The notes under the pieces: model-generated | The model's input: only the letters and a program-made list of their open reading frames with translations | Told to the model about the DNA's origin: nothing | Database searches by the model: none | Origin: a virus | DNA: 32,087 bases | Reading direction: 5' to 3' (one strand) | IMG/VR virus record: IMGVR_UViG_3300025806_000116 | Coordinates: 1-32,087 of that record | Translations under genes and position numbers: made by a program | Part shown: positions 23,605-31,407 of the stretch, in pieces | How positions within the stretch are numbered: the first letter of the stretch is position 1 | Layout: every line of letters starts with the position of its first letter

Positions 23605-24630
23605 CTAAATAGCTTTCGGTTCGTAGGGGTTAGGGTTACTGGCCATTCTTCCACCTGTGGATCGCTTGGCCACTTGAACTGGGTCATCTCCCATTTTGTC
23701 AGCTTCATTATTTAGTGCTAGGACTACATCGTCCATTCTTGGAACAATTCCTGATCTTCCAAGTTTTTTAGCGTTTTCATATTCTTTATTATTTACAAGC
23801 TCTTTGGCAGCTTCCCTAAACTTTCCTTTGTTGATAAGTTTTCTGGTCTTTGGACTTGCCTTTGGCGTCAGAGTGCCTCTGTAGTAAGACTGGGTTATTT
23901 GCAGTTGTAAGTCTGTAGAGTAGGTGTCAAAGTTAGGATAGGCCCTTTTAATCTCTTTTAGACGAGTGTCTAGGTCTTCTCTGAGCATTTGATCTGCTTG
24001 TTCTTCTGTGATTCGAGTATCTTTAGTTATAGGTTTTCCTTCAAGGTCTCTGGTTCTTCCGTAGCCAATGGTATAAGGATCACCCTTTACAGGCTTTCTT
24101 GCCTTTAGTATAGGTGCTCCTTCGTAGTACTTAATTGTATGAATAAGTGCATCGTCAAAAGAAGGTTCAGCTGCTACACCACCGTCTGCCTCTGGTTCTG
24201 GATGAGGAGAAGTTCTAACCTGTGTTCTAGTAACAGGCTCTTCAAAAGAATCATCAGCTGGAGGACCTCCGTCTGGCTCTGGTTCTGGATGAGGAGAAGC
24301 TCTAACCTGTGTTCTAGTAACAGGCTCTTCAATGGCAGGGGGAGCGCCAGCAGAAGGAGAAAAAAGATTACCTAGATAACTTTTAATTGAATCTACATCA
24401 ATCATAGAGCTTTCCTCATTTGGTTCTTGTACTTGGGGAGTGGCCATTAGTCCTGCAGGAGCAGGAGCAGGCATAGACATAGGAAACCTACTACGCAGAG
24501 TACCACCGGGGTCTTGTTCTTCCTCTACCTGTTGAACAAACTCTTGTTGTTTCTTTGTCAGGGGGCGTCTTTCTAAGTAACTTGGCAGGTTACCTATTAG
24601 TTGTCTCTGAGTTATCGGTGAATCTACCAC
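23605..24630 (-). CDS. Lysozyme-like muramidase with N-terminal extension (T4/GH24-like)
   Basis: A 341-residue protein starting at GTG (24628-24630), with AAAGGA upstream. Residues 1-160 are Pro/Glu-rich, with a perfect-register tandem repeat of 29 residues (101-129 and 130-158, each EEPVTRTQVR plus SPHPEPE). The lysozyme domain spans about 160-300: YYEGAPILKARKPVKGDPYT (Glu170 and Thr187), IGYGRTRDLEG, EEQADQMLREDL and DLQLQITQSYYRG. T4-type enzymes use Glu, Asp nine residues later, and Thr six after that. Here Asp184 comes 14 after Glu170, and the usual Asp place holds Lys or Arg. It lies in the head module, so it may be a virion-associated peptidoglycan enzyme instead of an endolysin. Confidence 0.74.
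   Translation of the reverse strand: MVDSPITQRQLIGNLPSYLERRPLTKKQQEFVQQVEEEQDPGGTLRSRFPMSMPAPAPAGLMATPQVQEPNEESSMIDVDSIKSYLGNLFSPSAGAPPAIEEPVTRTQVRASPHPEPEPDGGPPADDSFEEPVTRTQVRTSPHPEPEADGGVAAEPSFDDALIHTIKYYEGAPILKARKPVKGDPYTIGYGRTRDLEGKPITKDTRITEEQADQMLREDLDTRLKEIKRAYPNFDTYSTDLQLQITQSYYRGTLTPKASPKTRKLINKGKFREAAKELVNNKEYENAKKLGRSGIVPRMDDVVLALNNEADKMGDDPVQVAKRSTGGRMASNPNPYEPKAI
24187..24332. repeat. 87-bp direct repeat inside the lysozyme gene
   Basis: Two near-identical copies of roughly 56 bases starting at 24190 and 24277 (TCTGGTTCTGGATGAGGAGA, then a segment with TAACCTGTGTTCTAGTAAC). The offset is 87 bases, exactly 29 codons. This makes the 29-residue repeat in the Pro-rich linker of the lysozyme-like protein. 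The high nucleotide identity suggests a recent duplication, unlike the diverged repeats in the fibre gene at 11313-12632. Confidence 0.85.
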
Positions 24631-24634
24631 GCTT

Positions 24635-27121
24635 CTATCCTTTCTGTGCCATGGCCAGCAGAGACTTCATGGCAGTGTCCGCTGCCTTAATCTCACTGTT
24701 GTCTTCTGCCTTGTCACGCTCCAGTTCTAGCTTGGCGGCACTCTCCAGAGCCTTCAGGTTGTCCCTGCGTTCCTCTGTTTCCATCTTGCCCACGTTCATA
24801 ACCAGATCGTTCATGTTCTCTTTCTCTCTGAGGTTCATGTCACGCTGTTTCAGGGCAATCTCTGCAGAATCTTTCAGAGTTGCGGCCTGCGCCTTCTCTC
24901 TGTCAAACTCTAACCGCTCTTTCTCCAGTAGGAGCATCTGTTGTTCTGGACTTTGGGCCACGCCCATGGCAGCGTTGGCGTTTGCCACCTCTTCTGCGGC
25001 CTGTGCCATGACCATCTCCGTGGTTTTGGGGTCACTGGCCACTCCAGAGGCTTCTACCATGCCCAGAACCTGCTCTTGGTACTTCATAATCATGTGATCT
25101 CGGATATTTGCGTTGATTATGGGTACAATCTGCTTCATCATGGGGTTTGCCCCGGTGGCAGGGTCCTTCAGGAAGGAAGTTTTGAACTGAATGTGCGCTT
25201 CGTGGTTCTGACCCGGGAAAGCAGCTATGGGGAGGCCCTTGGTAGCTGCCATTATGTCTGCCAGAGGGTCTCTGGGCTCTGGTTTTTGGTCCGGTGGGAG
25301 GATTTCGTCTAGGTTTGGGAAGTTTGCAGCGGTCAGCACCTCTCTGTAGAGGGCTGGCATGTTAAAAGTACCGGGAGGAGTCTGGCTGGCAAGCTGAATT
25401 GCCAGTTGCCCCAGTGCCATACGGTGTGCAGAGGAGGGAATGTTGGGGTCAGAGACAGGAATGATGTCAATTCTCCCGTCAAAGTCCTGTTTGAACACCT
25501 CTTGGTCTCCTCCCACCACCTCGTAGGGGTAGGAAGGGGGTAGATAGTCATAGTTTATCTGGGCCAAGACTGCAAATTCGTCTTTCTGTGCCTTGTGAAG
25601 ACGCTTGTGAATGGCAGAGAAGAACTTTGAAGAGGCTTCCAGTAGGGCCATGGTGGTTCCCACGGGTCCAGAGTTCTTGGAATCTGCAAGCACCTGCTCT
25701 GTGGAATCTGCAAACTTCTGTCCTGCTCCTATGACAAACTGCATCATGGCCATCAGGGTCTGAGAAGGTTCTTTATAGGGGAGAGTTACAATGGCCTTGT
25801 TCAGGTCAATGCCTGTGCTCTCCACCTCCTTGAACTCACCGGGGGCAATTGGTTCATTGTCGCCCACCAGCCTGACGCCTCTGGCCTTGAAACCACCGGG
25901 GAGGTTGGCAAACTGTCCTGCGTCTATCAGAGAGCGCATGGCAGTGGTGGCTGTCATGGTCAGGTTGCCTAGGAAGTGAATAAGACCAAGACCATAAAAA
26001 CCAAACCCCGGTACATACTTGTAGTGGATAAAGTGAAGTTTCTTCTCCTTCTTGGGATCACCCTCTTTGTAGTTTCTTCTGATGCAGAGGACCTTCTTGC
26101 TCTTCTCCTCTATGGTTACAATGTAAGGGTGAGCTATACCGTCTGGGTCAGAATAGGGTTCTGGAAGGTCTAGGTAGCAGTGCTGTTCCAGGAGAACGTA
26201 CTGGGGGTCTTCTAGGTCCATGCCAGAGGAGGTGATGCCCATGATCTCGTCCATCTTCTGGGTCATCTCTGGTAGATCAGGAGCAGAAGGCTTGGAGAGT
26301 TCAACGTCACGGTACATGCCAGAGACAACGTCTTTCCTGAAGTCATTCTCTGAACGGAAGATAAGGTGAGTGTACCTGCTGGCTGTTCTGAGGTCCTTGG
26401 CATTATAGGAAACATAGAAGTGGTCCACGGGAACTAGCTCTGACACTGGTCTTTCCAGTAGCTGGTCATAGTAGATTTTCTTAAAGGCAGACCCCATCAC
26501 AGGGAGGTGGAAGAGAAGTCTCTCCTGCTCCTCAAAGTATTCTGGCATCTGTTCTGTCAGCTGGTAGTTCATAAAGTTCTTGACACGTTGAGCTTGCTTC
26601 TCGCGCTCAATGGTGGAGGAGCCTATGATCTGGGACTTTACAGGTCCTCCGGAGGGGAAGAGTTCCTGAGATGCTTTGCTCTGGAACTTGACCACTGACT
26701 CTATCAGGAGCGGGTGGACAGCTGTGCAGGCACCGTCAAAGGGTTCTGTGGTTTCTTCTAGCTTGAGACCAAGGAGATCAAAACCACGCTCAAAGATTTG
26801 TTCCCACTCTTCTCTGGACTCCTTGTCACTTTCGTAGGAGTCTAGGACCGTGTTTCCTATGTCTACTAGGTCATCTTCTTCTAGGTACTCTGCTAGGTTT
26901 TCAAAGTGAGACCCCATGGGACCAGAGATCATCATCTCTTCCATCTCTCCAAATTCTACCTCTACGCCCCCGTCTTCTGTGGGCATAAAGTTGACGATGT
27001 TCTCCTCTAGCATCTCTGCCTCTATGGAGGGAGTTTCTCCTCTTACGTCAAAGTTAGAGGTGGGCATTTCTTGCTGGAGTTCTGGCTCCATCATCAAGAG
27101 TGGGTTACGTTCAACTGCCAT
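24635..27121 (-). CDS. Portal protein (P22-like family)
   Basis: An 828-residue protein, ATG with AAGG upstream. Residues 1-80 are acidic. The core carries WEQIFERGFDLLGLKLEETT, VHPLLIESVVKFQSKASQEL, FHLPVMGSAFKKIYYDQLLE, the wing-type KKLHFIHYKYVPGFGFYGLG, and GRIDIIPVSDPNIPSSAHRM. This matches the long portals of P22-type and uncultured marine phages (P22 gp1 is 725 residues). The final 130 residues (about 700-828) are a Glu/Lys/Arg-rich helix that likely forms the inner barrel. The order directly after the large terminase gene agrees. The product forms the 12-mer ring through which DNA enters and leaves. Confidence 0.88.
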   Translation of the reverse strand: MAVERNPLLMMEPELQQEMPTSNFDVRGETPSIEAEMLEENIVNFMPTEDGGVEVEFGEMEEMMISGPMGSHFENLAEYLEEDDLVDIGNTVLDSYESDKESREEWEQIFERGFDLLGLKLEETTEPFDGACTAVHPLLIESVVKFQSKASQELFPSGGPVKSQIIGSSTIEREKQAQRVKNFMNYQLTEQMPEYFEEQERLLFHLPVMGSAFKKIYYDQLLERPVSELVPVDHFYVSYNAKDLRTASRYTHLIFRSENDFRKDVVSGMYRDVELSKPSAPDLPEMTQKMDEIMGITSSGMDLEDPQYVLLEQHCYLDLPEPYSDPDGIAHPYIVTIEEKSKKVLCIRRNYKEGDPKKEKKLHFIHYKYVPGFGFYGLGLIHFLGNLTMTATTAMRSLIDAGQFANLPGGFKARGVRLVGDNEPIAPGEFKEVESTGIDLNKAIVTLPYKEPSQTLMAMMQFVIGAGQKFADSTEQVLADSKNSGPVGTTMALLEASSKFFSAIHKRLHKAQKDEFAVLAQINYDYLPPSYPYEVVGGDQEVFKQDFDGRIDIIPVSDPNIPSSAHRMALGQLAIQLASQTPPGTFNMPALYREVLTAANFPNLDEILPPDQKPEPRDPLADIMAATKGLPIAAFPGQNHEAHIQFKTSFLKDPATGANPMMKQIVPIINANIRDHMIMKYQEQVLGMVEASGVASDPKTTEMVMAQAAEEVANANAAMGVAQSPEQQMLLLEKERLEFDREKAQAATLKDSAEIALKQRDMNLREKENMNDLVMNVGKMETEERRDNLKALESAAKLELERDKAEDNSEIKAADTAMKSLLAMAQKG

Positions 27122-27124
27122 GGT

Positions 27125-27274
27125 CTAGACCTTTTCCTTGCTTGGCTTACCGGGTTTGCGGCTTCGCCTTGTATTCTTTGATACTATCTTCTTTCCCTTC
27201 CCTATGGTAGAGGTTTTTATTCTTTTCTTACCACCTCTGAGTTCTCTGGGAATGCTTGCTCTGGATATTGTCAT
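27125..27274 (-). CDS. Small basic protein between terminase and portal genes
   Basis: A 49-residue protein from ATG at 27274 to TAG at 27125-27127. The start lies six bases after the terminase stop, and the stop lies four bases before the portal ATG. It opens MTISRASIPRELRGGKKRIK and is Arg/Lys-rich to the end (KNTRRSRKPGKPSKEK). This position and the RASIPRELRGG start recur in marine phages, in my recollection. A nucleic-acid-linked role or a portal partner is possible. No function can be given. Confidence 0.68.
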   Translation of the reverse strand: MTISRASIPRELRGGKKRIKTSTIGKGKKIVSKNTRRSRKPGKPSKEKV

Positions 27275-27280
27275 AAGTTT

Positions 27281-28822
27281 CTAGTTCCAGTTCCAGTAGG
27301 TTCTCTTTTTAGGTTTGTACTCGTCTTCCTCGTAGGAGGGATCATCAGGGTGAGACAGGTGCCAAGATTCCTTCAAGTAGTGTATGGCCATTGCCATGGC
27401 GTCTACTTGGTCATCGTGTCTGGCATAGGGAAACTGTATGGCCTCTGCAAATAGGTCCTCGGCCCAGTCCTTCCCTCGGGGGAGCCAGACTCTTTCAGAT
27501 TCTAGTATAGGCGTAATTGCGTGTACCCTTGCTACTTTATCACGGTCTGGGAGGTAATCCAACACAGGGAGACCTGCCCTACGCATATCTTGTATCAGGC
27601 TCTGCCCAGAGGCTTTCTTTTCTATGATACAAATGTCAGGTTGGTAGGAGTCGTAGAGGTCTTGCGCTGTCCTTCTTAGCTCTGGGTATTCCAGTCTCTC
27701 CCTGACATTGCCCAGTAGAATCATGTTAGGGGCCATGTACTCTCTCCCGGCTAGGTCAGTGGTGAGGTACTCAAAGATGCCCCATGTCTGGATCACAGAG
27801 TAGTCAGCGGTGCTCCGGGTGGAGAAGGCAGTGTCATAGGTTTGAATGATAAGGTCACACTCTGGCGGGTCTTCCAGTTCCCAGTTCTGAAACCAGTGGG
27901 CCTTGATGGCAGACCCTTCGTCAGGCGTGGGGTTCTGCATGTACAGGGCTTGCCAGTACTTGCCCCCGTTGTTGGCCCTGATCTCTGCCTCGTCTAGTCG
28001 GAGGAGTTCATCAGGTTTCCACTCCGGGAAGTAGGAGGAACCCTCTGGCAGGTTTAGCAGGTCTGCTGAGTCTTCGTCTAGCCACGCTGGGATAGAGATA
28101 ACATCCCACGGTATTGTATCTTCTGTCTCGTTGGAGAGGAGCCAGCCACAGAGATCATCTTCGTGGTACCGAGTGTTGATGATGATGACAGAGCCATTGG
28201 GCATCAGTCTGGTTCTGAGACCAGAGGGGTACCACTCCTTGATATACCTTCTGCCTGCCTCTGAGAAGGCATCTTCCTCTGACATGGCATCGTCTATCAG
28301 TGCAATGTGTGCTCCGCGCCCTGCTATCTGTGAGCGTACCCCCGCTGCGTAGTAGATACCGTTCTGTTTGGTCTTCCACTTACCAGCTGCTCTTACGTCT
28401 TCTCTGAGCGTGGCAGCGGGGAATATCTCTTGGTAGAGGGGCATCTTTAGGATATCTCTGACAGTTCTGCCGAAGTCTGAGGCCAGCTGGTCAGAGTGAG
28501 AGATACTCATTATTTCGTGAGAGGGGTAGTTTCCTATGTACCACGCGGGAAACAGTTGAGAACAGATCAGGCTCTTGGAGGAACGCGGGGGGAGGAATAC
28601 CATGAGCCTCTGTGGGTCAGGTGAGTCCACCACCCTCTGTAGCTTCTGACAGATTACTTCTATGTGTTTTCCTATTTTAAAATCAGGGACCAGAGAAGGA
28701 GCAATGAACTTGGTGAAAGAGAAGAAGTCTAGCTTTGCAGCTTCTATGGCCTGTAGGTAGAGGGTCTCTCTGAGTTTTAACAAGTGTTCTTGCGGTGGAA
28801 GAACTTCTTGAGAAGTGCTCAC
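27281..28822 (-). CDS. terL: Terminase large subunit (DNA-packaging ATPase/nuclease)
   Basis: A 513-residue protein starting at GTG (28820-28822) and overlapping the small-terminase TGA (GTGA). The ATPase half has the Walker A-like loop LPPRSSKS (residues 77-84), Walker B HIALIDDAMS (Asp177, Asp178) and motif III IIINTRYHEDD (213-223). The nuclease half has QTYDTAFS (Asp330), DICIIEKKASG (Glu401) and the metal-binding RHDDQVDA (Asp470, Asp474). All catalytic positions are kept, so it is probably functional. It cuts and drives DNA into the prohead through the portal. Confidence 0.92.
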   Translation of the reverse strand: MSTSQEVLPPQEHLLKLRETLYLQAIEAAKLDFFSFTKFIAPSLVPDFKIGKHIEVICQKLQRVVDSPDPQRLMVFLPPRSSKSLICSQLFPAWYIGNYPSHEIMSISHSDQLASDFGRTVRDILKMPLYQEIFPAATLREDVRAAGKWKTKQNGIYYAAGVRSQIAGRGAHIALIDDAMSEEDAFSEAGRRYIKEWYPSGLRTRLMPNGSVIIINTRYHEDDLCGWLLSNETEDTIPWDVISIPAWLDEDSADLLNLPEGSSYFPEWKPDELLRLDEAEIRANNGGKYWQALYMQNPTPDEGSAIKAHWFQNWELEDPPECDLIIQTYDTAFSTRSTADYSVIQTWGIFEYLTTDLAGREYMAPNMILLGNVRERLEYPELRRTAQDLYDSYQPDICIIEKKASGQSLIQDMRRAGLPVLDYLPDRDKVARVHAITPILESERVWLPRGKDWAEDLFAEAIQFPYARHDDQVDAMAMAIHYLKESWHLSHPDDPSYEEDEYKPKKRTYWNWN

Positions 28823-29361
28823 TCCTTCCCTCCCTTGATCACAGAGTACCCTGAGATGTTGGCCAGTCTCTGTATGTCACTGTCTACGTCCGGGGTAAAG
28901 GTCTCGTCTATTCCTTGGAAGGTGGTGGTGGTGTTCTGCTTGATCTCTTTCTTGTCAATGAACATGCCAAGGTGCTTGCCCATGTTCTCCAGAGAACGGT
29001 TGGCATTGGTATAGTCCTCTGCCTCTGTGGCCCTCATATAGGTCTGGTACATTTTGTCTAGCACCTTCTGTGCGTTCCAAGACACCTTCTCTACAACGTC
29101 CTCTCTGAGGATTTCTATGTAGGCTCTGAGCTTGGGATTGGAGAGGTACTGCTGTGCTCTGCGCCCTGTTCTGGTACGGTCCAGTCTCCCGTCCTTGGTC
29201 TTCACAGGGGCGTACCCTGCCTCCACCAGTGAGTGTATGGGGTCATTGGTTTCTATAAATAGTTCTGCAAATCTGGTCTGTGTCTTGGTAAGATCGTAGG
29301 CCTCTGACCTTGCCTTGGGTCTGGGTTCCTTTCCAGATAGTACTTCTTCTGTTTCACTCAC
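28819..29361 (-). CDS. terS: Terminase small subunit
   Basis: A 180-residue protein starting at GTG (29359-29361), with GGGAG about 12 bases upstream. The N-terminal part (LTKTQTRFAELFIETNDPIH, SLVEAGYAP) is a helix-turn-helix type DNA-binding domain like that of Terminase_2 / P27-like subunits. The segment RTGRRAQQYLSNPKLRAYIE and the helix VVEKVSWNAQKVLDKMYQTY would carry the oligomerisation part. It recognises the packaging site and feeds DNA to the large subunit encoded directly downstream, with a four-base overlap. Confidence 0.83.
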   Translation of the reverse strand: MSETEEVLSGKEPRPKARSEAYDLTKTQTRFAELFIETNDPIHSLVEAGYAPVKTKDGRLDRTRTGRRAQQYLSNPKLRAYIEILREDVVEKVSWNAQKVLDKMYQTYMRATEAEDYTNANRSLENMGKHLGMFIDKKEIKQNTTTTFQGIDETFTPDVDSDIQRLANISGYSVIKGGKE

Positions 29362-29380
29362 TGGTGACTTCTCCCTTGCT

Positions 29381-29938
29381 TTACTGATATGCTCTTGGTT
29401 GTAGAAACTCTTGTTCTATTTCATTTAGTAAGGTATTAAAAGATAAAACTTCTTTGGGTTCGTCAAACTCTAATGTTAATACTAACCTGATACCTAGGTG
29501 GTTTACAACCATATGATCTTCTTGGTTGTTGAATATAAACCTTACTCCGGGCCGGTAGGGTACCTCTATGACCTGATGGTTTGTTGCTTCAGTGTCTCTG
29601 GAGTTCCTGAAGTAGGTGGCGGAGGAGGAAGAGGAGGGAGCACTCCCAGACAGAGGAGGTAAGACAGTGTTTATACAGGTTCCCCTGCTGGAGTCACGGT
29701 GCCAGTTATAGACTGTTTTACTTTCCATGCACAGTACCCCCGCTTTGTACCTGTGCCTCTGGTAGAGCCAAGAATAAAAAGAATCCGTAAGGAGGTGCTT
29801 CTCTGGGTCTATGGAACACGCTGTGAAGTTAAAGTATTTTACCCATTCTGTCTCCGGACTGAGGACTGTAGAGTAGACAGTCTTAGCACAGAACGGTTGC
29901 ACTCCTGCCTCTGTCAGTTCTTTGAAGTAAGGTAGCAT
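29381..29938 (-). CDS. 2OG-Fe(II) dioxygenase-like (double-stranded beta-helix) protein
   Basis: A 185-residue protein, ATG with AAGG nine bases upstream. The centre has NWHRDSSRGTCINTVLPPL (His80, Asp82 of an HxD motif), then ATYFRN, RPGVRFIFNNQEDHMVVNHL (second His at 142 or 147) and RLVLTLEF (Arg151). This is the HxD...H...R pattern of iron/2-oxoglutarate oxygenases on a beta-helix fold. It is short for the family and a Ser-rich run (residues 98-107) is unusual. It is the first gene after the promoter at 29992-30020. Possible roles are modification of a virion protein or of DNA. No substrate is implied. Confidence 0.6.
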   Translation of the reverse strand: MLPYFKELTEAGVQPFCAKTVYSTVLSPETEWVKYFNFTACSIDPEKHLLTDSFYSWLYQRHRYKAGVLCMESKTVYNWHRDSSRGTCINTVLPPLSGSAPSSSSSATYFRNSRDTEATNHQVIEVPYRPGVRFIFNNQEDHMVVNHLGIRLVLTLEFDEPKEVLSFNTLLNEIEQEFLQPRAYQ

Positions 29939-29991
29939 AGACTAAGCCTTGCTGCGCCAGTGAAAGAGAGACACCTCTCTAGAATATTTTT

Positions 29992-30020
29992 ATTATAGTT
30001 TATAAGAAAGGGCCTTGCAA
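29992..30020 (-). promoter_or_regulatory. Near-consensus sigma-70 promoter for the virion operon
   Basis: On the minus strand, -35 TTGCAA (30015-30020), a 17-base spacer, then -10 TATAAT (29992-29997), identical to the consensus at -10 and matching four of six at -35. Transcription would start near 29985 and run left into the dioxygenase-like gene at 29938 and then the terminase genes. The -35 hexamer overlaps the 10-base palindrome CCTTGCAAGG, so a repressor or activator site over the -35 is plausible. Confidence 0.6.
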
Positions 30021-30315
30021 GGTCTTTGTTTACGTGTTACCCTAGCTTCAGCACTCCCCAAGAGAACTCTTATGTGTTATTATGTAATAGTAAAAGAATA
30101 ATAAGAAGAATAATATTATGTGTTATTAGGAGTAGGGAAAAGAACTATTCTTTTTGTTATTTTAAAAATACCCCCGCCTAGTTTCAGAGTGTACCCCCGA
30201 CTTTTGTTTTTTTCAATTTTGGTAAAATTTGCTCCGCTTATGGGGGTCCCTATATATATAATATGTTACATGCAAAACTGTGGTACCCCGGGGGTAGGAC
30301 TCTAGAAGATGACCG

Positions 30316-30382
30316 GCGAGCGACCAGCGAGCACCTTCTCATCTTCTTCCTTGCATAACCTCTTAGCGAGCGACCAGCGAGC
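30316..30382. repeat. Two copies of a GCGAGC-containing 17-mer
   Basis: GCGAGCGACCAGCGAGC occurs at 30316-30332 and 30366-30382, identical and 50 bases apart. Each copy holds GCGAGC twice with an 11-base period, about one DNA turn. The related GACCAGCG and its complement-like CGCTCGCT also form part of the terminator stem at 30413-30442. This is GC-rich in otherwise AT-rich surroundings. It may be a protein-binding site array or a remnant of DNA transferred with the 257-residue gene. Confidence 0.75.
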
Positions 30383-30399
30383 TTCCTTTAGAAATTTTT

Positions 30400-30442
30400 G
30401 GACAAAAAAGAACCCGGACCAGCGCTCGCTTGCCAGTCCGGG
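30400..30442 (-). terminator. Rho-independent terminator of the 257-residue gene
   Basis: On the minus strand CCCGGAC (30436-30442) pairs with GTCCGGG (30413-30419), with a GC-rich inner part, and is followed by TTCTTTTTTG (30403-30412). This lies about 20 bases behind the stop at 30461. The long GC stem followed by a T-run is a classical bacterial terminator, so this gene is transcribed as its own unit. Confidence 0.82.
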
Positions 30443-30460
30443 CTGAGTTTGCAGCAATTC

Positions 30461-31234
30461 CTATTCTGGCAGGAAAGCATCCAAGCTGCGGATTGGTGTG
30501 CTCTCGATCTTGCGGCGAATCACTGTTGCCAACGTATCGATGCTCTCAGGTGTGATCTCAATCTTGTTAAGGCGTCCGGTCCCGCTGTTGTGGTAATCGT
30601 TCCACGCTGCCAGCTTGGCCACCTCCAGATTGTCGCCCATGCGTTCCCAAGCTTTGCGCGGGCCTTTGGACTTCCCGATGCGATGGTTGAACTTGGCCAT
30701 TGGTCCATGGTCCAGTTCATTCTTGTCCAGACCAAATGCCCGGCCCAGCGCAACTGCGGAAACAAAGATGGACTTTCCGCGATACGTTGGGATGTCCATT
30801 TCCGCTCCAGTGTTACCGACTTCCCACAAGCCTAGGTTGGGATCAATGAATCGGCGAACGCCCCAAACCGTTTCTTTTAAAGTGCTGGTGATGAACTCGG
30901 GGGTGCCAGCGATTGCATGGATAAGTTGGGTCTTGCTGTTGCTGACCGGAGCAGAACCAGCAGTCTCGTTGATCAGGGAAGCATCGTTTACACCATCGAA
31001 GGCGCTGTATAACTTCGTGCGAACCACGCCATGGGCAAAAGTGGAACGCGCTGTCGTCTGCCACATGGCCGTCCGCAGGTTCTCTGTCTTGCCGGTTTGC
31101 TTGTTCAAGGTCAGCAAGCCCATGTAAACATTGTTGGCCATCAGTTGGTATGCGCCATCGCCAGTGTATCCCATCAGGATATGGGTGAGGTGGTTCTCTT
31201 TTTGGTCGTCTGCTGCTAAAAGATACTTTGTCAT
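30461..31234 (-). CDS. Protein of unknown function (257 residues), composition unlike neighbours
   Basis: Starts ATG at 31234 with GGA about nine bases upstream, and is clearly coding. I do not recognise the family. Seen: no signal peptide, no membrane segment and no cysteine; one possible beta/helical N-terminal part (LTHILMGYTGDGAYQLMANN, VYMGLLTLNKQTGK), a Trp-containing centre (ETVWGVRRFIDPNLGLWEVG), a KGPRKAWERMGDN stretch and a C-terminal charged helix (RRKIESTPIRSLDAFLPE). Codon use is richer in GC at third bases (GCG, CGC, GGC and CTG-type) than the virion genes. It is not in the operon, has its own terminator, and is flanked by long non-coding repeat-rich DNA. It may be an acquired accessory (moron) gene. 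Confidence 0.68.
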   Translation of the reverse strand: MTKYLLAADDQKENHLTHILMGYTGDGAYQLMANNVYMGLLTLNKQTGKTENLRTAMWQTTARSTFAHGVVRTKLYSAFDGVNDASLINETAGSAPVSNSKTQLIHAIAGTPEFITSTLKETVWGVRRFIDPNLGLWEVGNTGAEMDIPTYRGKSIFVSAVALGRAFGLDKNELDHGPMAKFNHRIGKSKGPRKAWERMGDNLEVAKLAAWNDYHNSGTGRLNKIEITPESIDTLATVIRRKIESTPIRSLDAFLPE

Positions 31235-31287
31235 GGTCTTAATTCCATATGTTGTTTTCCGATCCCGTTTGAACCGGTGATTAAGAT

Positions 31288-31314
31288 TCTATAGGGGGGC
31301 CTGTCAGCTGTCTA
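31288..31314 (-). promoter_or_regulatory. Possible weak promoter for the 257-residue gene
   Basis: Minus strand TAGACA (31309-31314) and TATAGA (31288-31293) with a 15-base spacer, about 55-80 bases before the ATG at 31234. The spacer is shorter than the usual 16-18, so support is weak. Confidence 0.22.
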
Positions 31315-31407
31315 GCACTAATTGCATGGGTGCGACACCTTGCCGCACTAAACAAATTCCTTGCTTGCAAGGTTTATATAGTGCAGGCTGCGGGCCGCTT
31401 GCCAGTC

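Larger units (their letters stand above)
29939..30460. other. Intergenic region, AT-rich, no convincing gene
   Basis: About 520 bases between the dioxygenase-like gene and the lone 257-residue gene. It holds, from left to right: the promoter at 29992-30020; CCTTGCAAGG palindrome at 30013-30022; an AT-rich stretch (30060-30165) with ATGTGTTATTA twice; two TACCCCCG motifs (30169-30176, 30192-30199) and one in the opposite sense near 30289; a TATATATATA run (30251-30260); the GCGAGC repeats; and the terminator near 30400-30442. On the minus strand TTGCAT (30270-30275) and TATAGG (30249-30254) are 15 bases apart, a weak second promoter candidate. No frame of size or composition supports a protein. 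Confidence 0.6.

Noticed and set aside
23604-23708. 92-residue version of the DUF6496-like protein
   Set aside because: The extra 35 codons lie fully inside the lysozyme frame, while the ATG at 23603 follows that stop directly and begins the conserved part.
31285-31300. T7-like promoter (TTCTATAGGGGGG) and the TATATAGGGACC site near 30245-30255 on the minus strand
   Set aside because: Only the TATAGGG core matches. The upstream recognition part of T7-type promoters does not fit, no phage RNA polymerase gene is in the window, and the two sites do not share a longer consensus.
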